Shown here: positions 6,451 to 12,138 of the stretch, piece by piece
Position numbering within the stretch: position 1 is the first letter of the stretch
Layout of the letters: the number at the start of each line of letters is the position of its first letter
Assembly (NCBI GenBank): GCA_902478725.1
Contig: CABSMD010000056.1
Coordinates: 1-12,138, forward strand
DNA: 12,138 nucleotides
Direction: 5' to 3'
Origin: an uncultured Clostridia bacterium
Lineage (GTDB): Bacteria; Bacillota; Clostridia; HGM11514
Program-made: the position numbers and the translations under genes
The notes under the pieces: model-generated
What the model was told of the DNA's origin: nothing
What the model saw: the letters and a program-made list of their open reading frames with translations, nothing else
Database searches by the model: none

Positions 6451-8238
6451 ATGAAAGATGAAATGCGTTATTTGGGCGACCTGCCTAAAATAGGAATACG
6501 CCCTGTCATTGACGGCAGAAGGCGCGGTGTAAGGGAGTCTTTGGAAGACCAGACCATGAATATGGCTAAGGCGGTCGCTAAGCTGTACAGCGAAAATTTA
6601 AAGCACGCCAACGGACATCCGGTTGAATGTGTGATCGCAGATACGACGATTGGCGGGGTTGCGGAGGCAGCGGCCTGCGCCGCCAAGTTCAAAAAGGAGA
6701 ACGTAGGTGTTTCCCTTTCCGTTACGCCATGTTGGTGTTATGGCAGCGAAACAATGGATATGGATCCCCATACCCCAAAGGCTATCTGGGGCTTTAACGG
6801 TACGGAACGCCCGGGCGCGGTTTACTTAGCGGCGGTTTTGGCGGCGCACAGTCAAAAAGGAATTCCGGCATTTGGTATCTATGGGCGCGACGTGCAGGAT
6901 GCCGGCGACGGCGTCATTCCCTGCGATGTCAAGGAGAAGCTGCTTCGCTTTGCCCGTGCGGGTCTGGCTATGGCAACCATGAAGGATAAATCTTATCTCT
7001 CAATGGGTTCGGTTGCAATGGGTATCGGCGGTTCGATCGTCGACGACCATTTCTTCCAGGAATATCTGGGTATGCGCAACGAATATGTAGATATGTCTGA
7101 ATTTGTCCGCAGAATAGATGAAGAAATCTACGATAAAGAGGAATTTGACCGGGCGCTTGCATGGGTCAAGAAGAACTGCAAGGAAGGCACCGACTATAAT
7201 CCCGCTGAGCTGCAGCTGAGCAGGGAACGCAAGGACAAAAACTGGGAATTCGTCACCAAAATGGTGATGATCGGCCGTGACCTGATGATCGGCAATCCGA
7301 AGCTGGCGGAACTCGGTTTCGCAGAAGAGGCCAATGGCCATAACGCTATCGCCGGCGGTTTCCAGGGACAGAGGCAGTGGACCGACCATTTCCCCAATGG
7401 TGACTTTATGGAAGCGACGCTGAACTCCTCGTTTGACTGGAATGGCATTCGCGAGGCGTTTGTGGTAGCGACCGAAAACGACTCGTTAAACGGCGTGGCC
7501 ATGCTGTTTGGTCACCTGCTCACCAACACCCCATCGGTATTTGCCGATGTACGTACCTACTGGAGCCCGGATGCGGTGGAACGGGTGACGGGATGGAAGC
7601 CGGAAGGCGATGCGAAGGATGGATTTATCCACCTGATCAACTCTGGCGCGGCCTCACTGGATGCGTGCGGCAAGATGAAGGATGAAAACGGTATCCCGAC
7701 GATGAAACCGTATTGGGAAATCAGCGAGGACGAAGCGCAGAAATGCCTGGATGCTACGGTGTGGAGCCCGGCTTCGTCAGAGTATTTCAGAGGGGGCGGG
7801 TATTCTTCCACCTTCTTAAGCGAGGGCAAGATGCCTGTAACCATGCTTCGTGTTAATCTCATTAGAGGATTGGGGCCGGTGATCCAGATCGCCGAGGGCT
7901 GGACGGTTGAACTGCCGGAGAAGGTTCATGACATCTTAAACAAGAGAACCGACAAGACCTGGCCGACCACCTGGTTTGCACCGCGTCTGACCGGTGAGGG
8001 CGCGTTTAAGGATGTATACAGCGTGATGAACAACTGGGGCGCGAATCATGGCGCGTTTAACTATGGCCATATCGGTGCCGACGTGATTACACTGGCTTCC
8101 ATGCTCCGCATTCCGGTTTGTATGCACAACGTATGCGAGGATAAGATTTTCCGTCCCGCATCATGGAACGCATTTGGTATGGACAAAGAAGGTGCGGATT
8201 ACCGTGCTTGCCAAAACTTTGGCCCGGTTTATAAATAA
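6451..8238 (+). CDS. fucI: L-fucose isomerase
   Basis: This 595-aa cytoplasmic enzyme converts L-fucose to L-fuculose (and commonly D-arabinose to D-ribulose) and needs Mn2+. It aligns nearly end to end with E. coli FucI (591 aa). Recognisable segments are KIGIRPVIDGRR near the N-terminus, TPCWCYGSE (92-100), KAIWGFNGTERPGAVYLAA (110-128), GFQGQRQWTDHFPNGD (303-318) and a C-terminus ending ACQNFGPVYK. The metal ligands known from E. coli are present: Glu342 (ATENDSLNG), Asp366 (FADVRTYW) and His533 (NWGANHG). ATG 6451 follows AAGGAGG at 6435-6441 with 9-nt spacing. The gene is monocistronic, with its own promoter and a strong terminator. Unlike the E. coli fuc operon, no fuculokinase, aldolase or permease is adjacent, so the rest of the pathway must lie elsewhere or the enzyme serves another aldose. 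Confidence 0.97.
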   Translation: MKDEMRYLGDLPKIGIRPVIDGRRRGVRESLEDQTMNMAKAVAKLYSENLKHANGHPVECVIADTTIGGVAEAAACAAKFKKENVGVSLSVTPCWCYGSETMDMDPHTPKAIWGFNGTERPGAVYLAAVLAAHSQKGIPAFGIYGRDVQDAGDGVIPCDVKEKLLRFARAGLAMATMKDKSYLSMGSVAMGIGGSIVDDHFFQEYLGMRNEYVDMSEFVRRIDEEIYDKEEFDRALAWVKKNCKEGTDYNPAELQLSRERKDKNWEFVTKMVMIGRDLMIGNPKLAELGFAEEANGHNAIAGGFQGQRQWTDHFPNGDFMEATLNSSFDWNGIREAFVVATENDSLNGVAMLFGHLLTNTPSVFADVRTYWSPDAVERVTGWKPEGDAKDGFIHLINSGAASLDACGKMKDENGIPTMKPYWEISEDEAQKCLDATVWSPASSEYFRGGGYSSTFLSEGKMPVTMLRVNLIRGLGPVIQIAEGWTVELPEKVHDILNKRTDKTWPTTWFAPRLTGEGAFKDVYSVMNNWGANHGAFNYGHIGADVITLASMLRIPVCMHNVCEDKIFRPASWNAFGMDKEGADYRACQNFGPVYK

Positions 8239-8262
8239 TAAATACCTTTTATGTTGATTCAG

Positions 8263-8303
8263 AAAGGCATGCATCGGAACACACAGATGCATGCCTTTTT
8301 ATT
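8263..8303 (+). terminator. Rho-independent terminator of fucI
   Basis: A perfect 13-bp stem (AAAGGCATGCATC at 8263-8275, GATGCATGCCTTT at 8286-8298) with a 10-nt loop runs into TTTTTATT at 8296-8303. It starts 24 nt after the fucI stop codon. Confidence 0.92.
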
Positions 8304-8314
8304 GGATGGAAAAG

Positions 8315-8343
8315 GCAGGCCGCCCCGTTTCGGGACGGCCTGC
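8315..8343 (-). terminator. Intrinsic terminator of the Cys-rich gene
   Basis: A GC-rich 13-bp stem (8315-8327 with 8331-8343) has a 3-nt loop. The one non-Watson-Crick position (8323/8335) is a C-A mismatch on the plus strand but a U-G wobble on the minus strand. The minus-strand transcript continues into CTTTTCC. Polarity and the wobble both favour the minus-strand gene ending at 8357. It lies only 11 nt from the fucI terminator, forming a convergent pair. Confidence 0.75.
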
Positions 8344-8356
8344 TCAAAAAATCGAA

Positions 8357-8704
8357 TTATTCGCAACCGCAGCCACAGCCATTGCTGTTGGCCTGTGCCG
8401 CGTCAGAAGCTGCACCGCAGCCACAGCCGCAGTCGTCGTTATACGCCGCATTGTTATAGCCATTGTTATAGCCCGAGTCGTACACGTCGCTTAAGATAGT
8501 AGTCGCATTTGTTCCGCAACCACAACCACAGTTACAACCGCAATTGCATCCACAGCAGCATCCACAGCCATTCGTTCTGCCTTCCTGGGCATTGAACACG
8601 TTCATCGTCGTATAGCCCCGGCGGCTGGCACGAAACGCCTGGCACGCATTGCTATTCCTACCATTGTTACAACAGCTCTGTCTTGTACAACCACAACAAC
8701 ACAT
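8357..8704 (-). CDS. Cysteine-rich protein (23 Cys in 115 aa), possible spore-coat or metal-binding protein
   Basis: The product is a 115-aa protein with 23 cysteines (20%). They fall in clusters: residues 2-21 (MCCCGC, CC, C21), 47-63 (CGCCCGCNCGCNCGCGC), 92-96 (CGCGC) and 110-114 (CGCGC near the C-terminus). Between them are an R/N-rich stretch and a Tyr/Asn/Gly-rich stretch (DSGYNNGYNNAAYN, 76-89). ATG 8704 is chosen because an AAGGGG-type site lies 9 nt upstream and the longer in-frame form (to 8785) would begin upstream of the putative start site. There is no membrane segment or signal peptide. A -10-like element and a dedicated terminator support a real gene. I cannot place it in a named family; spore-coat/crust Cys-rich proteins, metallothionein-like metal binding, or a peptide precursor are alternatives. 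No modification enzyme gene is adjacent, which argues against a RiPP precursor. Confidence 0.72.
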   Translation of the reverse strand: MCCCGCTRQSCCNNGRNSNACQAFRASRRGYTTMNVFNAQEGRTNGCGCCCGCNCGCNCGCGCGTNATTILSDVYDSGYNNGYNNAAYNDDCGCGCGAASDAAQANSNGCGCGCE

Positions 8705-8763
8705 AAATAAAAACCCCTTTTGTAATTTAAATGGCGGCTTGTTATTGAGCAGCCATCCAATTC

Positions 8764-8772
8764 TATTATATG
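8764..8772 (-). promoter_or_regulatory. -10-like element CATATAATA, possibly mother-cell sigma (E/K) type
   Basis: On the minus strand CATATAATA fits the sigma-K -10 consensus CATANNNTA, with an AC-containing stretch (ACCC) about 16 nt upstream where sigma-K needs only AC. It also contains TATAAT, but no reasonable sigma-A -35 is found at 16-18 nt. It lies about 60 nt upstream of ATG 8704. Confidence 0.4.
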
Positions 8773-8822
8773 TGCGGTTGGACAAAAAGGGTTACATAAT
8801 ACGTGTAAAAATTCTGATTTGT

Positions 8823-10175
8823 CTACTGCTTCAAAAAAAGCTCCCCAATCTGGTACACCGTGCCGGCTCCGATGGTGATTACCATATCGGCAGGACGGGT
8901 ATTTTTATGCAGATAATCTGCAATCTCTTCAAATCCTTTTAGATAAATTGCCCCGTCTATGGCATCGGCCAAGTCCTTTGCGTGTACCAATCCGGTATCC
9001 TTTTCCCGCGCCGCGTAGATGTCGGTTATGATGACATGGTCGGCAAGCGAAAAGCTTTTGGTAAAGTCGTCAAACAGCGCCTTGGTGCGGGTATAGGTAT
9101 GCGGCTGAAAGACACACCAAAGCTCGCGGTAGTTTCTGGCGGACGCGGCCTGTAGGGTAGATTGGATTTCGGTGGGGTGATGGGCGTAATCGTCATAAAC
9201 CGTAACGCCGCCGTTCTCGCCCTTATATTCAAACCGCCGCTTCGCGCCGGTGAAGTCGGAAAGGCTCGCCGCGGCATCCGGTAAGGGGATGCCGAGCGCG
9301 TCCGCACAGGCCAGTGAGGCAAGTGAATTTTTGATGTTATGCCTGCCGCTGACAGACAATGCGACCGTGCAGACCGGTTCACACCCTTTGCAGAGGGTAT
9401 ACCGCGTCGTATCCCCCTCTTCTATCTCCTGTGCACTATAATCGAATCCATCCCCGATCCCATATGTAGTGACCGGCACGGCAGCATCTTTCAGAGCCAA
9501 CCTGATGTTTTCATCCTCCCCACAGCAGATGATTTTCTTTTTTGTCTGGGCAGCAAACTGTGCGAAGGACTGTCGGATCTGTTCGATTCCGGAAAAATAA
9601 TCGAGATGGTCTTCTTCGATATTCAAAATCACGGCGATGGATGGATGGAAATTCAAAAAGCTGTCGACATACTCACAGGCCTCGCTGATAAAGTAGCTGC
9701 TTTTGCCGATGCGCAAATTCCCGCCGATGCAGGATAGCTCACCACCGACCAGTACCGTCGGATCCAGATTAGCACGCAACACGATCTGGGAAATCATACT
9801 GGTTACGGTGGTTTTACCATGTGTCCCCGCGACCGCGACAGAATCCGCATAACGGTCCATCAACACTCCAAGCAGTTTGGCGCGCTCCATACAGGGAATC
9901 GAGTGCTCGCGGGCATAAATAAGCTCTACGTTATCCTGCTTCACAGCGGCGGTATAGACAACTAAGCCCGCCCTCTCAATAGCGTTGACCTGATGGGGAA
10001 TATCAACCGGGATACCGGCTTCCTCCAGTTCTTTTACCGTATGGGAACGGGTAATGTCCGAGCCGGTTACCTGACAGCCGCTGGCTTTTAATATTTTGGC
10101 CAACGCACTCATACTGATGCCGCCGATTCCGACAAAATGGACATGCCGGTCTGAATGAATCAAATGACTGTACAT
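8823..10175 (-). CDS. murC: UDP-N-acetylmuramate--L-alanine ligase
   Basis: This 450-aa cytoplasmic ATP-dependent ligase adds L-Ala to UDP-MurNAc, the first amino-acid step of peptidoglycan stem-peptide synthesis. Three Mur domains are visible. The N-terminal UDP-binding Rossmann part has HFVGIGGISMSALA (13-26) and SGCQVTGSD (32-40). The central ATPase has P-loop AGTHGKTT (116-123), SEACEY (164-169), NIEEDHLDYF (185-194) and GRHN (277-280). The C-terminal domain has YDDYAHHPTEI (327-337) and QPHTYTRT (357-364). Length is normal. ATG 10175 has AGGAG at 10184-10188 with 8-nt spacing. It is transcribed divergently from spoVG and has its own promoter. It ends 51 nt before the region upstream of the Cys-rich gene's -10 element, and no strong terminator is seen, so read-through into that gene is possible. 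Confidence 0.97.
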   Translation of the reverse strand: MYSHLIHSDRHVHFVGIGGISMSALAKILKASGCQVTGSDITRSHTVKELEEAGIPVDIPHQVNAIERAGLVVYTAAVKQDNVELIYAREHSIPCMERAKLLGVLMDRYADSVAVAGTHGKTTVTSMISQIVLRANLDPTVLVGGELSCIGGNLRIGKSSYFISEACEYVDSFLNFHPSIAVILNIEEDHLDYFSGIEQIRQSFAQFAAQTKKKIICCGEDENIRLALKDAAVPVTTYGIGDGFDYSAQEIEEGDTTRYTLCKGCEPVCTVALSVSGRHNIKNSLASLACADALGIPLPDAAASLSDFTGAKRRFEYKGENGGVTVYDDYAHHPTEIQSTLQAASARNYRELWCVFQPHTYTRTKALFDDFTKSFSLADHVIITDIYAAREKDTGLVHAKDLADAIDGAIYLKGFEEIADYLHKNTRPADMVITIGAGTVYQIGELFLKQ

Positions 10176-10192
10176 ACTTTAAACTCCTGTCC

Positions 10193-10210
10193 GCCGGATT
10201 TTTGTCCGGC
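10193..10210 (-). other. Small hairpin in the murC leader
   Basis: GCCGGA and TCCGGC form a 6-bp stem with a 6-nt loop (CAAAAA on the minus strand). It would lie at the 5' end of the murC mRNA, 4 nt upstream of the ribosome binding site. It has no T-tract on the minus strand, so it may be a transcript-stabilising structure. Confidence 0.3.
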
Positions 10211-10225
10211 ATTCTAATATCTTAT

Positions 10226-10256
10226 ATTTTACCACAGAAACCCTGTTTTTTTTCAA
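10226..10256 (-). promoter_or_regulatory. Extended -10 promoter for murC
   Basis: On the minus strand TGG-TAAAAT (10234-10226) is an extended -10 element. A TTGAAA -35 candidate (10256-10251) lies 19 nt upstream, longer than ideal but tolerable with an extended -10. The predicted start is near 10219. Confidence 0.5.
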
Positions 10257-10349
10257 AAATTTCTCAATCTACTACTATTTTATACAATTTGAACAAAAAT
10301 ATCAATAATATTTCTAATATTGCATTCGTGAAAAAAGCGAAAAAAACCA

Positions 10350-10377
10350 TTTACAATTCACCTTATTTGTGTATAAT
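10350..10377 (+). promoter_or_regulatory. Sigma-A-type promoter of spoVG
   Basis: TTTACA (10350-10355) and TATAAT (10372-10377) have a 16-nt spacer, with a predicted start near 10384 and a leader of about 65 nt. No clear sigma-H promoter, as drives spoVG in Bacillus subtilis, is seen. The stretch from 10211 to 10349 is AT-rich and otherwise holds only the divergent murC promoter. Confidence 0.7.
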
Positions 10378-10450
10378 AGAATAGAAGAGTTTAAATCGGC
10401 ATTCGAAAGGACTACGAACGAAAAAAAGACCTTTAAGGGGGAAGAGTAGT

Positions 10451-10744
10451 ATGCAAATCACCGATATCAGGATCAGGAAAATAAACACGGAGGGAAAGAT
10501 GAAGGCTGTCGTGTCCGTTACCTTCGACAATGCGTTTGTTGTACATGACATTAAGGTGATCGAAGGACAGGATAAGCTTTTTATTGCAATGCCGAGCCGC
10601 AAAACGCCGGATGGAGAGTTTAAAGATATTGCCCATCCGATCAACGCCGAAACCAGGGAACAGTTACAATCTGTGATTTTGGATAAGTATGAAACCACAG
10701 TGGCGGAGGAATTGGAGCAGGCGGCTGGGGATACGGAAGAATAG
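10451..10744 (+). CDS. spoVG: Septation/sporulation regulator SpoVG
   Basis: This 97-aa nucleic-acid-binding protein influences septum formation, sporulation and surface/virulence gene expression in Firmicutes. It matches the family almost throughout: MQITDIRIRKINTEG at the start, KAVVSVTFDNAFVVHDIKVIEG in the middle, and the signature LFIAMPSRKTPDGEF.DIAHPIN (around 43-65). The acidic, variable C-terminus (AEELEQAAGDTEE) is usual. ATG 10451 follows AAGGGGG at 10435-10441 with 9-nt spacing. It has its own promoter, and a hairpin terminator lies between it and glmU. The spoVG-glmU order is conserved in many Firmicutes. Confidence 0.97.
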   Translation: MQITDIRIRKINTEGKMKAVVSVTFDNAFVVHDIKVIEGQDKLFIAMPSRKTPDGEFKDIAHPINAETREQLQSVILDKYETTVAEELEQAAGDTEE

Positions 10745-10758
10745 ACTGCATTACAGGA

Positions 10759-10798
10759 GGCGCAGAAGAGTTTTTTCACTCTGTCTGTGCCTTTTTTG
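10759..10798 (+). terminator. Intrinsic terminator between spoVG and glmU
   Basis: GGCGCAGA (10759-10766) pairs with TCTGTGCC (10784-10791) in 8 bp with one G-U. AGAG/CTCT continues the stem across a one-base bulge, and TTTTTTG follows at 10792-10798. It starts 14 nt after the spoVG stop codon. Confidence 0.82.
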
Positions 10799-10807
10799 TT
10801 TTTGTTA

Positions 10808-10836
10808 TTGGCAAATACTGAAATATTTGATATAAT
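10808..10836 (+). promoter_or_regulatory. Sigma-A promoter of glmU
   Basis: TTGGCA (10808-10813) and TATAAT (10831-10836) are spaced by exactly 17 nt. The predicted start near 10843 gives a leader of about 25 nt. Confidence 0.85.
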
Positions 10837-10867
10837 AAAAAAAACAATATTGAAAGGCGGGGATAGT

Positions 10868-12138
10868 ATGAAGAACCTGGCAGCGGTCATTTTGGCAGCA
10901 GGGGAAGGCAAGCGTATGAAATCCCGGGTTTCCAAGGTGTTGCATGAGGTCTGTGCCAGGCCGATGATAGATTGGGTTATCGAAGCCGCACAAGGCGCGG
11001 GCGCACAGGAATGTATTGTGGTAGTGGGGCATAACGCCGAACAGGTCATTGAGCATCTGGGAAGCCGTTGCCAAACGGCCTTGCAGGCAGAACGTCTCGG
11101 CACGGCCCACGCGGTACAGATGGCGGCCCCTCTTTTAAAGGATTTTGACGGCGACGTCATGGTTCTGGGAGGCGACATGCCTATGGTCACGGCGGGCACG
11201 CTTGCAAAGGCATATGACGAGCATTGTGCGCGGGGAGCTGCCGCAACCGTACTGACGGCCGAGGTGGACGATCCAACAGGCTATGGCAGGGTACTCTGCA
11301 GCGAAACCGGAGAGCTTGAAGGAATCGTAGAGCAGAAGGATGCGGATGAGGAACAGCAAAAGGTACGGTTGATCAATGCTGGGATGTATTTCTTTGACGC
11401 GAAGCTGTTATTTTCCTCGATTACCGAAATTAAAAACGACAACGCGCAGTCGGAATACTATCTGCCAGATGTTTTGGGTATACTAAAAAGCAAGGGACAC
11501 TGCGTCTCCATTTATCAGACAGAGGACGCGGCCGAGATTCTGGGCGTAAATGACAGGGTACAGCTTGCGCAGATGAATAAATTGATGAACGAACGGATTT
11601 TGGACAGGGTCATGCGGGACGGTGTTACCATCGTTGACCCGGCAAGCACCTTTATCGCACCCGGTGTCAGGATTGGTATGGACACCGTAATCCACCCGGG
11701 CAGTATTGTAAGCGGCAATACGGTCATTGGCGAGAATTGCGTGATCGGGCCGATGACCCGCCTAGAGGACATGCGGGTAGCAGACGGGGTAAAGATCGTC
11801 AATTCGGTCTGTATGCAAAGCGAGATCGGGGAAGACACCACAGTCGGCCCGTTTGCTTATATCCGCCCGAATTGTAAAATTGGAAGCCGGGTGAAGCTGG
11901 GCGATTTTGTAGAGATCAAAAACTCGTCGATCGACACCGGCACAAAGGTGTCTCACCTGACCTATGTCGGTGACAGCGAGGTCGGTTCCGGCGTCAATTT
12001 TGGCTGCGGCACAGTAACGGTAAATTACGACGGCACCTATAAATACAAGACGGTTATCGGGGACAACGCCTTCATCGGCTGCAACACCAATCTGGTCGCG
12101 CCGGTTGAGGTGGCCGCCGACAGCTTTATTGCGGCTGG
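10868..12138 (+). CDS. glmU: Bifunctional UDP-GlcNAc pyrophosphorylase / glucosamine-1-phosphate N-acetyltransferase (3' truncated)
   Basis: GlmU acetylates glucosamine-1-P and then uridylylates it to UDP-GlcNAc, the precursor of peptidoglycan and other surface glycans. The reading frame is open from ATG 10868 to the end of the window: 423 residues, with about 30-40 expected to be missing. The uridyltransferase domain shows LAAGEGKRMKS (9-19) with Lys23, GTAHA (78-82), GGDMP with Asp103, TGYGRV (137-142), IVEQKDA (153-159), NAGMYFF (170-176) and NAQSEYYLPD (192-201). The left-handed beta-helix acetyltransferase domain keeps residues at E. coli numbering: Arg333, Lys351, His363, Asn386 and Tyr387. 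The usual GxGTRM has Lys15 instead of Thr, a mild variant. A G-rich ribosome-binding stretch (AAAGG...GGGG, 10853-10862) precedes ATG. It has its own promoter and follows the spoVG terminator. Confidence 0.97.
   Translation, partial: MKNLAAVILAAGEGKRMKSRVSKVLHEVCARPMIDWVIEAAQGAGAQECIVVVGHNAEQVIEHLGSRCQTALQAERLGTAHAVQMAAPLLKDFDGDVMVLGGDMPMVTAGTLAKAYDEHCARGAAATVLTAEVDDPTGYGRVLCSETGELEGIVEQKDADEEQQKVRLINAGMYFFDAKLLFSSITEIKNDNAQSEYYLPDVLGILKSKGHCVSIYQTEDAAEILGVNDRVQLAQMNKLMNERILDRVMRDGVTIVDPASTFIAPGVRIGMDTVIHPGSIVSGNTVIGENCVIGPMTRLEDMRVADGVKIVNSVCMQSEIGEDTTVGPFAYIRPNCKIGSRVKLGDFVEIKNSSIDTGTKVSHLTYVGDSEVGSGVNFGCGTVTVNYDGTYKYKTVIGDNAFIGCNTNLVAPVEVAADSFIAA

Noticed and set aside
7000..7502. Long minus-strand open frames inside fucI (and similar ones at 7557-7862)
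   Set aside because: fucI is certain here; these are shadows caused by its codon usage.
8251..8499. Plus-strand Arg/His/Ser-rich open frames after fucI
   Set aside because: They run across the fucI terminator and antisense to the Cys-rich gene, whose promoter-like element, ribosome binding site and terminator favour the minus strand.
8400..8560. CRISPR-like or tandem DNA repeat in the GCAACCACAACC-type stretch
   Set aside because: The repetition comes from Gly-Cys codons of the Cys-rich protein; there are no regular spacers or conserved repeat unit.
8357..8704. Cys/Gly-Cys repeats as a RiPP (bacteriocin) precursor
   Set aside because: No radical SAM, LanM-like or other maturation enzyme, protease or exporter gene is adjacent, and the clear leader/core layout is missing.
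10363..11199. 278-codon open frame on the minus strand across spoVG and the start of glmU
   Set aside because: It is antisense to two certain genes, has Cys/Ser-rich low-quality sequence, and no ribosome binding site or recognisable motif was seen.

Overview
The window looks like a draft contig from a spore-forming, Gram-positive Firmicute of the Clostridia type, probably gut-associated. The evidence is spoVG directly upstream of glmU with murC divergent beside them, strong AGGAGG-like ribosome binding sites, consensus sigma-A promoters, a clostridial-type small protein resembling DUF6514, and an L-fucose isomerase. The left edge is not genomic: bases 3-36 are a Nextera read-2 sequencing adapter with one mismatch, so real DNA starts at about base 37. 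The right edge cuts glmU.

Layout. (1) 37-4492, plus strand: a tandem array of at least three paralogous polytopic membrane proteins. The first is cut by the contig edge and the other two are intact (610 and 625 aa). They have GT-C-like features (a YD loop followed by an HHPPL motif) and resemble the uncharacterised DUF6020 family. (2) 4513-4895, minus strand: a self-contained small transcription unit with promoter, 81-aa two-helix membrane protein and terminator. (3) 4956-5756, plus: a TIM-barrel sugar isomerase/epimerase. (4) 5774-5830: an operator-like set of three half-sites. (5) 5929-6285, plus: a small protein resembling DUF6514. (6) 6368-8303, plus: a monocistronic L-fucose isomerase gene with its own promoter, a leader inverted repeat and an intrinsic terminator. 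(7) 8315-8772, minus: a gene for a 115-aa protein that is 20% cysteine, with a terminator and a -10 element fitting a mother-cell sporulation sigma factor. (8) 8823-10234, minus: murC and its promoter. (9) 10350 to the end, plus: spoVG, its terminator, and glmU with its own promoter.

How they fit together. MurC and GlmU are both peptidoglycan precursor enzymes: GlmU makes UDP-GlcNAc and MurC adds L-Ala to UDP-MurNAc. SpoVG is an RNA/DNA-binding regulator of division and sporulation, so the right third is a conserved cell-wall/sporulation locus. The Cys-rich gene next to murC may be a spore-coat component, but this is inference. The middle part is sugar catabolism or accessory content; no fucose kinase, aldolase or transporter is present. 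The left part is an amplified family of membrane proteins, possibly for surface glycan handling, whose external segment varies between copies.

I do not see a mobile element, CRISPR array, tRNA or rRNA. The most noteworthy points are the membrane-protein array (including a substitution in an otherwise conserved motif), the half-site array at 5774-5830, the Cys-rich gene, and the adapter contamination.
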